A DNA stretch of 28,008 nucleotides from Pleurobrachia bachei (taxonomy: Eukaryota > Ctenophora > Tentaculata > Cydippida > Pleurobrachiidae). The stretch covers positions 13,738-41,745 of the forward strand of contig AVPN01000674.1 of assembly GCA_000695325.1 (NCBI GenBank), given 5' to 3'. The notes under the pieces are model-generated. The model saw only the letters and a program-made list of their open reading frames with translations, was not told the DNA's origin and made no database searches. The position numbers and the translations under genes were made by a program. This document shows, one piece after another, positions 1-13,418 of the stretch (its first letter is position 1; every line of letters starts with the position of its first letter).

Positions 1-71
<71 letters not shown>

Positions 72-104
72 TTCTCTCTCACCAACACACTCTCACACAC
101 AGCC
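1..104. repeat. (TC)n microsatellite in a UBE2D intron
   Basis: A nearly perfect TC dinucleotide tract of about 60 bp opens the window, followed by a degenerate TC/CA-rich tail. It lies in the intron upstream of the first visible UBE2D exon. The rest of that intron up to 360 shows no gene-like content apart from the pyrimidine-rich acceptor at its end. Confidence 0.95.
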
Positions 105-336
105 GGCCAGCCCCCTGCATTCAGGAAGTGTCTTAAAAATGAGTTAACTTTTGAATTCTCATGTCTTCGTGTCTGTCTAGTGTCTATCTGTATGTCTGTC
201 TGTGTCTCGTATATACTGAGTAACAACCTGTAACCTGATAGTAACCTCTCTTCTATTCCTTCTTAACCAGTCTGCTCTCAAACCCCTCGGTTTTCTGTCT
301 CGGTCCCTCTGTTATAGTGGGGAGACAAGTTTCTAA

Positions 337-1360
<1,024 letters not shown>

Positions 1361-2096
1361 CACGTGCTGCTATTAGGAGCGCGAGACTCAAGTGACTCCT
1401 CTCTTTTCGTTTCGGGGAATATCATGATTCAGGCTATATACAATATTGCATACTGAGAGATCTCCCTCACATATCACACACGCGTCCCTACCTTCCCCCA
1501 CCCCCTTAAAATTACATAAAGCTCTGAGTCATTCTAGTTTGTGCCCTAATATACCAGTAACCTCCTCCCTCGAGTGAAACCCACACAAGAGTTAAAAAAG
1601 AGAGAATTGTGCCTGTGTTTGAACTTTGATCCTTCCTTTCTTCGTATGTACCAAATTTCTTTGTCTTCCTGTTGAGTAAATATAACGCGTGTGCTTCGTA
1701 GGATATAACCCGGCTGTTGAATGTAATTACACTCACTGGCCCGTTATACCGGCCCCCCTCCCCCTGTGTGTGTGTGTGTGTGTGTGCCAGTGTGTGTCTG
1801 TTGGAATTAAGATTTATTTTCAAGAATGCCTGTAGTAATTGTAACTATGCCTTGAATATTAATAAACAACTACATAATTCGTATTCCAACGGTCATGGCA
1901 CACCCCACAGGACCAACCTGCCACGCCCCTCAAATGGCACGCGCAATTCCATTTTGTTAGCGGCATTGTGTGTGCCGCGCCGCGCTAAGAGATTCATAAA
2001 TTGAAATTCTTCCTCCGCAAGAATTTTACCGGTTTTGTGTGAGCTAACCTCTCTTTTGTGTATAGCGTATTTTATGGGTGTGTAATAGCGGATATT
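1361..2096 (+). other. UBE2D 3' UTR and intergenic region
   Basis: No convincing coding exon. It contains a TG microsatellite near 1764-1798 and the best poly(A) signal at 1861-1866. After that comes a CpG-containing stretch around 1900-2000 that could be promoter sequence for the next plus-strand gene; no TATA box or other core element is clear. Confidence 0.5.
1861..1866 (+). terminator. AATAAA poly(A) signal, likely for UBE2D
   Basis: Canonical AATAAA about 500 nt after the UBE2D stop codon and before the next candidate first exon. No clear canonical signal lies closer to the stop. Confidence 0.5.
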
Positions 2097-2186
2097 ATGG
2101 CTACAGTAGCAGTTGCTAACCCCCACGTTCCCGATATACGGTCCAGGAGGTCACCTTCGTCAAATGCAGGACGCGAGAATGTACCG
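2097..2186 (+). CDS. Candidate first coding exon, unassigned or PSMC5 N-terminal extension
   Basis: ATG at 2097 opens 30 codons beginning MATVAVANPHVPDIRSRRSP, ending exactly at a strong donor (GTAAGA at 2187), phase 0. Downstream sequence to 2971 gives no clear partner exon. The next solid acceptor is that of PSMC5 exon 1, which begins with its own ATG in phase 0. Splicing would therefore give an in-frame 30-residue extension of Rpt6, although the family does not normally carry this sequence. It could equally be the first exon of another gene. The composition (Arg/Ser-rich, probably disordered) does not identify it. Confidence 0.35.
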
Positions 2187-2971
2187 GTAAGACACCATTT
2201 CCTGTCCCAATAAAAACACCGCATTTTTCACTCTTGCCCTGCCAAGTGTTATGTTTGTAATTAGATAGGGGCGTTGCTGATGCCTCCTTTTTGGTAGTGT
2301 TTAAACTGTTGGCTATTGATTATTTATGTGGATTTTGTGTCAGACTCTTTTGTTGTCTGCAATTTTGTAGTCTCAATATACACTCAATGCTGTTCACTTC
2401 TCTCCTTTCTCCCACTTCTCTCCCCTTCTATCTGTGTGTTTCCACTCTTTCAAAGTCTGTGTGTGACATGTGTAATGCATTTAGTGTGACGCGAAATAAG
2501 GGCGACAGGGAGACACCGTCGTATACATACACACTTTCTCTCTCTTAACACACATGACTTTAACCGCCGGTTTGTGTCATGTTGTGCTTGTTTTCAGCTC
2601 CTTTGATTTTTTATGTTAGCTAAACCTGGCTGTTAAACTGTTGATTTTGTGAGAGTCTTGTGTGAGATTGTCGATCTCTGTGATGTGTTTCTATTTGTGT
2701 CGAGTCATTTTATGAAGGAGCAGCATTTGCAACTTTAAAAAACTATAAAATTATTCGCACTGACTGTTGTGAGTTTCAAACCCTTGCTTTGTGTATAACC
2801 CAACTTTGCAAATGAGTTTCCTTCATAACTTCGTTAGCTCCATCTTCAAACCGGAGGCGAAAAGAAGTCGTAGAGTTGAGGATAGCTCCAGCACACTTCT
2901 AGTGACTGTAATAACCCATATTTCTCCATGTTTTGTCCTTCTTCCCGACTCTAACAACCCCATTTCCCCAG
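2187..2971 (+). other. Intron or outron upstream of PSMC5
   Basis: AT/T-rich sequence with no exon I can defend. An open stretch around 2812-2905 (beginning MSFLHNFVSSIFKPEAKRSR) reads like protein with a basic patch, but it lacks matching splice sites. The region ends in a strong acceptor, CATTTCCCCAG, directly before the PSMC5 ATG. Confidence 0.4.
2970..2971 (+). promoter_or_regulatory. Splice acceptor immediately before the PSMC5 start codon
   Basis: CCCATTTCCCCAG abuts the PSMC5 ATG with no 5' UTR between. It could be the end of a cis-spliced intron from 2187 or a trans-splice site. The same arrangement recurs before the minus-strand genes. Confidence 0.7.
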
Positions 2972-5254
<2,283 letters not shown>

Positions 5255-6040
5255 ACCCCTTCCTTCCTCTACTTACTATTCAGCTGCTCTCGCCCCGTGC
5301 CCCACTTTACGTTTACAATTGTTGAACATTGTGTGTGTGTGTTACCTTGACAGTAAAGTTATACACGACGCGTTGTTGTAATATGCGGGAAACTATATCA
5401 ATCTCTCTCTAGAAGACAGTAAATATATATTCGGTGTTGTTGTTTGAAATGGCTTGTCGATCGTCGCGTACTGGTTACGCCTATTATAGCACTCCAAGCT
5501 GCAGCCCATGCTCCCTTCCACAATGTTATGTGAAAGTAAAATATATTTGTAAGAGTTGATAAATCCGGTAATATATCAGTTATTCTCCACAAATAATCAT
5601 TCTCACATTGGAACCAAGAGGACGCCTATTCAGTTGGGGCAAAATATGAGCCTGTCAGTGGGGTGATCTGCTGTCAGGCCAATGCTCTGACCACAGTTCT
5701 CGCGCGAGAATCGGGTCAGGCCAATGCTCTGACAGGTGATCTGCATCACGGTTTCCTGGGTCCGCATCTGGGTGGTTGTTTGTGCAACATGCCGCGCAAA
5801 GAACACTGAACTCTCACCATTGCAAGGTCTGCGCGCCCTACAACCAAGTTGTCAAATCAGCGCCCTGCAGTGTGACCGTGGGGGGACGAATGTAAAACAG
5901 CCGTGATTTTAGTAATCCAAGAAACAGTGAACTAATAACTTCAAATCGGGGGCAACCCACACGATCTCATGATTTCAATATCTCTCTCTCGATCTTTCAC
6001 ACTCCACACTACTGTGTGGGTTATATACAAAGTCAATAAT
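5255..6040. other. Convergent 3' region between PSMC5 and the UQCRC2 copy
   Basis: Two genes end facing each other with no gene between. No AATAAA is present for either; AGTAAA at 5352-5357 is the only variant seen for PSMC5. The notable content is a palindrome, TTCTCGCGCGAGAA (5697-5710), flanked by two direct copies of GTCAGGCCAATGCTCTGAC (5673-5691 and 5715-5733). The same structure recurs in D1 copy B, palindrome at 7260-7273. Confidence 0.7.
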
Positions 6041-6715
6041 TTAGATGAGTTCTCTTTGGAGGGGCATGTCCTCAGCAGATCCATAGGTGACCATGACCGG
6101 CTGAGAGGTGGCAACCTTCTTGGCAACAGCCACGACATCTTCAGCGGTCAGAGCATCAATAGCAGCGCAGATATCTCCTGCTGATCGTGCATCTCCCCCA
6201 GCTAGGGCTTCAGTAGCGGTACCGGTCAGAACACCAGACACGCTGGATCGCTAGAAGGGTGAGGGGTGTTAGATAGTTGCGATAGTAGATAAGGGAGGAG
6301 TGGTATTAGATAGTGTGGTGAAATGTTGGAGGAAATAAAGGAGATGTTACCTCATTAAGGACAGATAGTTTGAGTCGGTTCTTAGCTCCCTGTAGATCCT
6401 CATCAGATACACCCTGACTAACTCCCCTTACAACACCAATAGAGCTCTTCAACACATCACCGAGCTAGGGGGAACAGAGAGAGATGTTAGAAAGTGGCGG
6501 AGCTAGGAGAAACAAAGAGAGATGTTAGGGAGAAGTACAGTAAATAGATGTGTGGTATTACAGTGTTTTATCATTGTTACCTCAGCTCCGTTAGCTGCCG
6601 ATACAGAGAGGCCAAACATTCCAGAGTCCCTATAACTAATGTTGACAGTCTCTGTGGTGAAGGGTCCTCCAGCTACAGCTCCAGCAGCTACAGCTAGTTT
6701 GGTCTGGATAGCACC
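6041..6715 (-). pseudogene. UQCRC2: UQCRC2 C-terminal exons, duplicate copy A
   Basis: Three minus-strand exons (6715-6581, 6464-6351, 6250-6041) encode the last 152 or so residues of complex III core protein 2, from IQTKLAVAAAGAV through ISYRDSGMFG to the stop. At 6716 the upstream sequence switches to a fragment of PSMC5, so this copy has no N-terminal half or visible start. It is either a dead tandem fragment or one haplotype left in the assembly. Confidence 0.85.
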
Positions 6716-6831
6716 ACGCCCTACGAGAGAGGAGAGTGCATGTCACCCAAGAGGACTTTGAAATGGCTGTATCGAAAGTAATGCTCAAGGACTCAGAGAA
6801 GAACATGTCTATTAAACAACTGTTCAAATAG
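6716..6831 (+). pseudogene. PSMC5: PSMC5 last-exon fragment
   Basis: A partial copy of PSMC5 exon 8, from inside codon Tyr-Ala of GMYALRERR to the stop codon. It has no acceptor and is joined to UQCRC2 sequence on its left. It arises from D1 and cannot encode an ATPase. Confidence 0.93.
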
Positions 6832-7603
6832 ACCCCTTCCTTCCTCTACTTACTATTCAGCTGCTCTCGCCCCGTGCCCCACTTTACGTTTACAATTGTT
6901 GAACATTGTGTGTGTGTGTTACCTTGACAGTAAAGTTATACACGACGCGTTGTTGTAATATGCGGGAAACTATATCAATCTCTCTCTAGAAGACATTAAA
7001 TATATATTCGGTGTTGTTGTTTGAAATGGCTTGTCGATCGTCGCGTACTGGTTACGCCTATTATAGCACTCCAAGCTGCAGCCCATGCTCCCTTCCACAA
7101 TGTTATGTGAAAGTAAAATATATTTGTAAGAGTTGATAAATCCGGTAATATTATCAGTTATTCTCCACAAATGATCATTCTCACATTGGAACCAAGAGGT
7201 GGCAAAACATGAGCCTGTCAGTGGGGTGATCTGCTGTCAGGCCAATGCTCTGACCACAGTTCTCGCGCGAGAATCGGGTCAGGCCAATGCTCTGACAGGT
7301 GATCTGCATCACGGTTTCCTGGGTCCGCATCTGGGTGGTTGTTTGTGCAACATGCCGCGCAAAGAACACTGAACTCTCACCATTGCAAGGTCTGCGCGCC
7401 CTACAACCAAGTTGTCAAATCAGCGCCCTGCAGTGTGACCGTGGGGGGACGAATGTAAAACAGCCGTGATTTTAGTAATCCAAGAAACAGTGAACTAATA
7501 ACTTCAAATCGGGGGCAACCCACACGATCTCATGATTTCAATATCTCTCTCTCGATCTTTCACACTCCACACTACTGTGTGGGTTATATACAAAGTCAAT
7601 AAT
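6832..7603. other. Copy B of the convergent 3' region
   Basis: Repeats 5255-6040, including the palindrome (7260-7273) and its direct-repeat flanks. It lacks about 15 bp near 7200 relative to copy A. No gene seen. Confidence 0.85.
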
Positions 7604-9181
7604 TTAGATGAGTTCTCTTTGGAGGGGCATGTCCTCAGCAGATCCATAGGTGACCATGACCGGCTGAGAGGTGGCAACCTTCTTGGCAACAGCCACGACA
7701 TCTTCAGCGGTCAAAGCATCAATAGCAGCGCAGATATCTCCTGCTGATCGTGCATCTCCCCCAGCAAGGGCTTCAGTAGCGGTACCGGTCAGAACACCAG
7801 ACACGCTGGATCGCTAGAAGGGTGAGGGGTGTTAGATAGTTGCGATAGTAGATAAGGGAGGAGTGGTATTAGATAGTGTGGTGAAATGTTGGAGGAAATA
7901 AAGGAGATGTTACCTCATTAAGGACAGATAGTTTGAGTCGGTTCTTAGCTCCCTGTAGATCCTCATCAGATACACCCTGACTAACTCCCCTTACAACACC
8001 AATAGAGCTCTTCAACACATCACCGAGCTAGGGGGAACAGAGAGAGATGTTAGAAAGTGGCGGAGCTAGGAGAAACAAAGAGAGATGTTAGGGAGAAGTA
8101 CAGTAAATAGATGTGTGGTATTACAGTGTTTTATCATTGTTACCTCAGCTCCGTTAGCTGCCGATACAGAGAGGCCAAACATTCCAGAGTCCCTATAACT
8201 AATGTTGACAGTCTCTGTGGTGAAGGGTCCTCCAGCTACAGCTCCAGCAGCTACAGCTAGTTTGGTCTGGATAGCACCTGTGCAGCTCTTGCGATGGGGG
8301 TGTGCAGCTCATGGTTGAAGAACTCAGGACAGATCAGGTTCTGTACCATGTGGTCGAGTATACTGAAATAATTAGACATAGTTAGTAACGTAGAAGAGTG
8401 AGTTAGTAATAAATAGAGAATAGAGATGTGAAGTTACCGGGAATTTGGAGCCAATTGTAACTAACAATTAGTGGTTACATGGTTACTCAACTGATTATGT
8501 GATTCATGTTACTCACAGGTCGGCCTTGTCCCGGGGGCAGGATGCAGTGATGGAAGTAACATCCCTACCAGGGGTAAATACAATGTTAGCTCCACACTGG
8601 ACGGGCTCCCTAGCTCCACCAATAATTGTTCGTCTGGTAGTGGTGCCCAACCAGGCATGTTTCATGACCTGGAGCATGCCAGCAGTGGCCTTGGTCTCGT
8701 GTCGAGTTCCCAGGCCCAGGTAGACACCCAGGTGAACAATGGGGCTGGCAGAGTCAACAGCCACTGTAGCTACTCCATTGGATAACCTGTCTCCAGTCAC
8801 CTAGTGAGGGGGTGATAGTAAAACACAGTAACAGAGATACGGGAGAGGGGCATGTTATCAGAGACAGCTACAGGTAAGGGCTATCATAAATGTTAGAAGA
8901 TGCTAGCTATTTACCGTTGGTGCGAGAGCTCCATTGCAGGGTACAGATCCCACATATTGTTCCATCACCATGGCTCCCTCACTGCTACCAACGGGCATCC
9001 TAGACAACAGCTCGTGAATTGGCACATCGTATTTCTGCTCCAATTCGAGGTCTACATGAGGCTTGTACTCCTCCTCGGTCTTGAAGCGTCCAGCGATCCT
9101 TGTAATAATGGCATTGGGCAGAGAGGTGAGGGTAGCGGCCTGTTTGGGCAGTAAGGCGGCGTGTTGCCGAGCCAGGAACAT
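7604..9181 (-). CDS. UQCRC2: Complex III core protein 2 (UQCRC2), interrupted in the middle
   Basis: M16-family core subunit of the mitochondrial cytochrome bc1 complex. Exons in order: 9181-8915, 8800-8517, 8362 to about 8279, 8278-8144, 8027-7914, 7813-7604. The first 30 or so residues (MFLARQHAALLPKQ...) are basic and free of acids, like a mitochondrial presequence. Residues of about 31-89, acidic and Glu-rich, do not resemble core proteins I know. The M16 domain then starts at VTGDRLSNGVATVAVDS. At 8278/8279 the product jumps from LICPEFFNHELHTPIARAA to IQTKLAVAAAGAV, omitting about 170 residues found in other UQCRC2 proteins and changing frame, with no proper splice sites. The ATG is 2 nt after an acceptor-like TAG. 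As assembled it cannot encode a full protein; the likely reason is an assembly join. Confidence 0.88.
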
Positions 9182-9183
9182 CG

Positions 9184-9205
9184 CTAATTACGGGAGGTAG
9201 AGGTT
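9184..9205 (-). promoter_or_regulatory. Acceptor-like site 2 nt upstream of the UQCRC2 ATG
   Basis: On the minus strand the sequence reads CTCTACCTCCCGTAATTAG, then CG, then ATG. It lies about 100 nt after the ZNG1 stop codon (9287). The spacing suits trans-splicing of a downstream cistron. Confidence 0.55.
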
Positions 9206-9286
9206 AGAGATATATTGGGAGATCTTACAACTGAATCATTTAGCAAACCCGTTCACAAATAAATCCTTCAATATTTAAAACATAAA

Positions 9287-12200
9287 TCATCTTGGGTACA
9301 TTTTAGTGACATTTTGGAGTCTCTGAGGGTCGAGATGTGAGCCGATAAAGATAAGGTGTTGCTGGGTTTCTGGATCAGGTATCGGTGTGAGTTCGTACAG
9401 ATCTCTAACACCCTGAACCATGAACCATCCAGCATCAGTATGTACCCGACCCTTCATTCTCAGGATCACCATGTTATCACTATCAGCAGCACCATGGGAT
9501 CTGAGGGGAGTTGGATTTTATTTTTCATTACACGTTTTTGAACATGCTAAGAAATTTACATCTTCCTAAGCAATCAACCCACAACTGACCGGTTATTATC
9601 AGCGGCAGTTTCAGGTTGTTCGGTCCACAGAAGGGATTGAAGAGAGTTCTCAAGGTCCTCCCTACACAACACTTTTCCCGTGGTGAGAGTTATAGTTGAG
9701 ATACCCTCCGACATCTCATGGTTCACTGTACTAGGGTGGTGAGGGGTGTTAATAAACTTGGTATTACGTGGATCTATAAATTATAATATTATTCCTTCCG
9801 GAACTATAGCTTACCTTGGTGGAGGTACACTGGTGTAAGCCTGAATTCCCAATATTCCATCCAGATCCACTCTGCTGTGGTCTGTGAACTGTACTCTACA
9901 CGCACTATTCATGGATCTGATATCATCTGCAACTTGTTCCCTTGTCCTCTGATCTACCATGTCCATCTTGTTCAGAATCACAACATCAGCCAGTGCGATC
10001 TGTCGCCCAAACTCGCTACCCCTGCTGTCCTGTTTAGTCCGGGCGAAGTTGTGAGTATCCACCATGGTCACTATACCATCTAGATATAGCTGGGATAGAC
10101 CATCATCCACCCAGAATGTCTGGCCAATATTTCCAGGGTCGGCCAAACCTGGGGGAGGATTCAGGATGGGAATTGGAAAACTAGCAACGCTCGTTTAATA
10201 ATCTGCCCCCTTTTTTTAGAATGAAGTATTTGCATTTTTTAAGTTTCGAGAAAATCGACTTTAAAGTTTTTAGAGGGTTTTTCGGAACTAAAATTGTCAT
10301 AGAAGCCCAAATAGTACGTCAATCGATTTATGACTTATACCACAAGAATCCTGAAGGATTTCTGCAGGACTTCCAATTATCAGCTATCATCAAATTTGTC
10401 TCAAATTGATGTCAGGCATCAAAATTGATGCCTTACTCTGTTGGTTACTTCACTTATATTACAGTTTTGAAAATACTTCCGTTGCTAGACTGATATCGAC
10501 TGAAGCATAATTTTTCGTGGTAGATACTTCAGTAATTACTTCACTCAAAAAAATACTTCTTCAGAACTGTATTCAAAATGCCTAAAAATTGAAGTAAATG
10601 AAGTGAAGTATCTTCGGAGTGGACAATACTTCAAACAAAAGCTGCAGCTGATTGAAGTATTTCAATATAATTTTTTAAATGAAGCAAACAACTGAAGTAA
10701 ATTTTTCTGCGGTTATTACTTCTATGGTAGAAAAGTTTAACGAAGCAGTATTTATTTCCGAATTATATTACCGAAGCAATTGCCATTTGCTTCACTTTTC
10801 TGCAGTTTTTCAAAAATAAAAGTACTTCACAAAAAACACTTCACTCTATTTTTTGAAGATTGAGACACGAGACTTAGCCCATCTTGTAGATCTTTTTCTC
10901 CTGATCAAGATGGTATAAATAACTCAAAATCGCCAAAATTGCAAATACTTCATTCTAAAAAAAAGGGGCAGATTTAGTCCCCTAATCCTGTGTCTCAGTG
11001 AAAACTGGGTGGATCGTGAGCATAGGTCGCCCAGTCAGGAATTATTCCGCCTTGAAAATCAAAGGGAAGGAAGTAGTGCATTTTTGTCGTTGGAAAAGCA
11101 CCAACAGAATCGGCAAGGGTGCACTGTAGAGGTTCCAACTCATCGAAATAGTCCATTATCTTCTAAAANNNNNNNNNNNNNNNNNNNNNNNNNNNNNNNN
11201 NNNNNNNNNNNNNNNNNNNNNNNNNNNNNNNNNNNNNNNNNNNNNNNNNNNNNNNNNNNNNNNNNNNNNNNNNNNNNNNNNNNNNNNNNNNNNNNNNNNN
11301 NNNNNNNNNNNNNNNNNNNNNNNNNNNNNNNNNNNNNNNNNNNNNNNNNNNNNNNNNNNNNNNNNNNNNNNNNNNNNNNNNNNNNNNNNNNNNNNNNNNN
11401 NNNNNNNNNNNNNNNNNNNNNNNNNNNNNNNNNNNNNNNNNNNNNNNNNNNNNNNNNNNNNNNNNNNNNNNNNNNNNNNNNNNNNNNNNNNNNNNNNNNN
11501 NNNNNNNNNNNNNNNNNNNNNNNNNNNNNNNNNNNNNNNNNNNNNNNNNNNNNNNNNNNNNNNNNNNNNNNNNNNNNNNNNNNNNNNNNNNNNNNNNNNN
11601 NNNNNNNNNNNNNNNNNNNNNNNNNNNNNNNNNNNNNNNNNNNNNNNNNNNNNNNNNNNNNNNNNNNNNNNNNNNNNNNNNNNNNNNNNNNNNNNNNNNN
11701 NNNNNNNNNNNNNNNNNNNNNNNNNNNNNNNNNNNNNNNNNNNNNNNNNNNNNNNNNNNNNNNNNNNNNNNNNNNNNNNNNNNNNNNNNNNNNNNNNNNN
11801 NNNNNNNNNNNNNNNNNNNNNNNNNNNNNNNNNNNNNNNNNNNNNNNNNNNNNNNNNNNNNNNNNNNNNNNNNNNNNNNNNNNNNNNNNNNNNNNNNNNN
11901 NNNNNNNNNNNNNNNNNNNNNNNNNNNNNNNNNNNNNAATTGAAGTAAATGAAGTGAAGTATCTTCTGATTTGAAAATACTTCAAACAAAATCTGCACCT
12001 GATTTATGAAGCATTTTCAAATTGAAGTAAATGAAGTGAAGTATCTTCTGATTTGAAAATACTTCAAACAAAATCTGCACCTGATTTATGAAGCATTTTC
12101 AAATTGAAGTAAATGAAGTGAAGTATCTTCTGATTTGAAAATACTTCAAACAAAATCTGCACCTGATTTATGAAGCATTTTCAAATTGAAGTAAATGAAG

Positions 12201-13259
12201 TGAAGTATCTTCTGAGTGGACAATACTTCAAACAAAATCTGCAGCTGATTGAAGTATTTCAATAGAATTTTTTAAATGAAGCAAACAACTGAAGCAAATT
12301 TTTCTGCGGTTATTACTTCTATGGTAGAAAAGTTTAACGAAGCAGTATTTATTTCCGAATTATATTACCGAAGCAATTGCCATTTGCTTCACTTTTCTGC
12401 AGTTTTTCAAAAATAAAAGTACTTCACAAAAAACACTTCACTCTATTTTTTGAAGATTGAGACACGAGACTTAGCCCATCTTGTAGATCTTTTTCTCCTG
12501 ATCAAGATGGTATAAATAACTCAAAATCGCCAAAAAAAGGGGCAGTAATGGTTAGCAAGGCCAACTTACTTGTATGGTAACGGCCAATAGGTATCTAACA
12601 AGAAGGGAGCTGCTACTGAGCAAAAAGTTATTTACTAACCGGTGGTTTCAATTAGAATGTAATCAAACTTCCCCGCCTTCTCCATAAGTTTCTCAAGTGC
12701 CATGACCGTGTCAGACTTCACACTACAACACAAACACCCATTGTTCATTTCTAACCATTCCTCGTATCTATATCAGGAAGAGATAGCGAGATTAGAGATA
12801 TAATAGAGGGAGGGTACATGATAATGGTATACAGCCCCGAGAGCAGCATTGCGAGTTGTAAGAGTTAACTCTTACCTACTTGTCATCTCCAACTCCTAGT
12901 GCACCAGGCTGCTCTGTTCCCTCTCCCTCCCCAAACTCATTAACTATCACTGCTATCTTTTTACCATGCTGCTCCGTCAGAATGTAGGACAGAAGTGTTG
13001 TTTTACCTGCCCCCAGATAACCTGGAAGGAGAGAGGGTTGTATTCAAGGATTACTAGAAGGAGAGGGTTGTTTTCAAGGATTGCTATTAGCCAGGGGGTC
13101 CTGTAATATTGATATTGTGTGTTTACCTGTTATAATGGTGACTGGTATTGAAGGTTTGTCATCATCACCTCCCTCTGCTGGTATTAGACACGGTATTTCA
13201 TCTTCCCCTGCTGGTATCAGACACGGTATTTCATCATCATCTTCATCGCAAGATACCAT
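9287..13259 (-). CDS. ZNG1: Zinc chaperone GTPase ZNG1 (COBW domain, CBWD)
   Basis: G3E-family GTPase that delivers zinc to methionine aminopeptidase 1. Six exons: 13259-13127, 13021-12880, 12767-12640, 10148-9815, 9730-9590, 9500-9287. Phases all match, giving 363 residues (vertebrate proteins about 395). Walker A is GYLGAGKTT (45-53), the metal-binding CLCC is at 103-106 in the family-typical NGCLCC, the G4 motif NKMD is at about 194-197, and the CobW C-terminal domain follows. The donor of exon 2 is taken as AA/GTAGGT at 12879; the neighbouring GTAAGA would bring in a stop. Exon 5 uses CTAG/TACAGTG. The N terminus carries a doubled IPCLIP peptide (see findings). Intron 3 is 2.5 kb and holds a transposon. 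EIF3F ends 159 bp upstream and UQCRC2 begins 105 bp downstream, all on one strand. Confidence 0.95.
11169..11937. other. Assembly gap (run of N)
   Basis: 769 undetermined bases inside the repeat-filled ZNG1 intron. Any ORF crossing it is meaningless. The tandem repeats to its right are the likely cause. Confidence 1.
11938..12213. repeat. 82-bp tandem repeat, about 3.4 copies
   Basis: Units start at 11938, 12020, 12102 and 12184, each beginning AATTGAAGTAAATGAAGTGA. The three full units are virtually identical. The fourth changes after TATCTTCTGA into the sequence of the transposon's interior, so the array is an internal expansion of that element. The array probably extends into the gap. Confidence 0.95.
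13175..13235 (-). repeat. In-frame 33-bp duplication in ZNG1 exon 1
   Basis: Two adjacent 11-codon units encode [11 protein letters not shown] and [11 protein letters not shown]. The DNA copies differ by few bases. The repeat lies in the disordered N-terminal tail before the GTPase domain. Confidence 0.9.
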
Positions 13260-13262
13260 GTC

Positions 13263-13290
13263 CTAAACCGTAAGATGATATTGAGCTACA
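13263..13290 (-). promoter_or_regulatory. Acceptor-like site 3 nt upstream of the ZNG1 ATG
   Basis: Minus strand: ATCTTACGGTTTAG, then GAC, then ATG. The pyrimidine tract is only moderate. It is about 155 nt after the EIF3F stop codon. Confidence 0.45.
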
Positions 13291-13418
13291 GTGTTTAAGT
13301 AGTATGGAGGGGGAGGGGGGAGGGGGGTCGGATGTCGGTTTAGTAAAAAAACACGATGGTTTCCCGGGGAAGGCTTCAATAAATAAAACAAGGAATGTTA
13401 AAAGAGATGAAAACTCCC

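Larger units (their letters stand above)
6716..8278. repeat. Large tandem duplication D1, copy B
   Basis: Second copy of the unit, 1563 bp. Its left junction (GCACC joined to ACGCC) shows essentially no microhomology. Its right end is at exactly the base where copy A ends, and that point coincides with a broken UQCRC2 reading frame. Confidence 0.95.
10203..12545. mobile_element. Non-autonomous TIR DNA element(s) in ZNG1 intron 3
   Basis: The left end at 10203 begins CTGCCCC, a T-run, then AGAATGAAGTATTTGCA. The exact inverted counterpart ends at 10971: a 33-bp terminal inverted repeat with one mismatch. A second right end (GGGGCAG at 12539-12545), with the same inner sequence but about 19 bp shorter, follows the gap. 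TAAT occurs on both outer sides (10199-10202 and 12546-12549), suggesting a 4-bp target duplication around the whole 2.3-kb block. The interior is unusually rich in GAAGTA/TACTTC words in both orientations. No transposase-like ORF is visible. About 200 bp of unrelated sequence (10972-11168) separates the two copies before the gap. The superfamily is unknown; MITE-like is the safest label. Confidence 0.75.

Noticed and set aside
10221-10409. 62-residue frame at the left end of the transposon
   Set aside because: It starts inside the terminal inverted repeat, is low in complexity and has no transposase features.
11009-11998. Long open frames across the run of N
   Set aside because: They consist almost wholly of undetermined bases; the flanking codons are repeat sequence.
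12874-12879. GTAAGA donor directly after ZNG1 exon 2
   Set aside because: It would include an in-frame TAG. The overlapping GTAGGT donor restores phase with the exon carrying [14 protein letters not shown].
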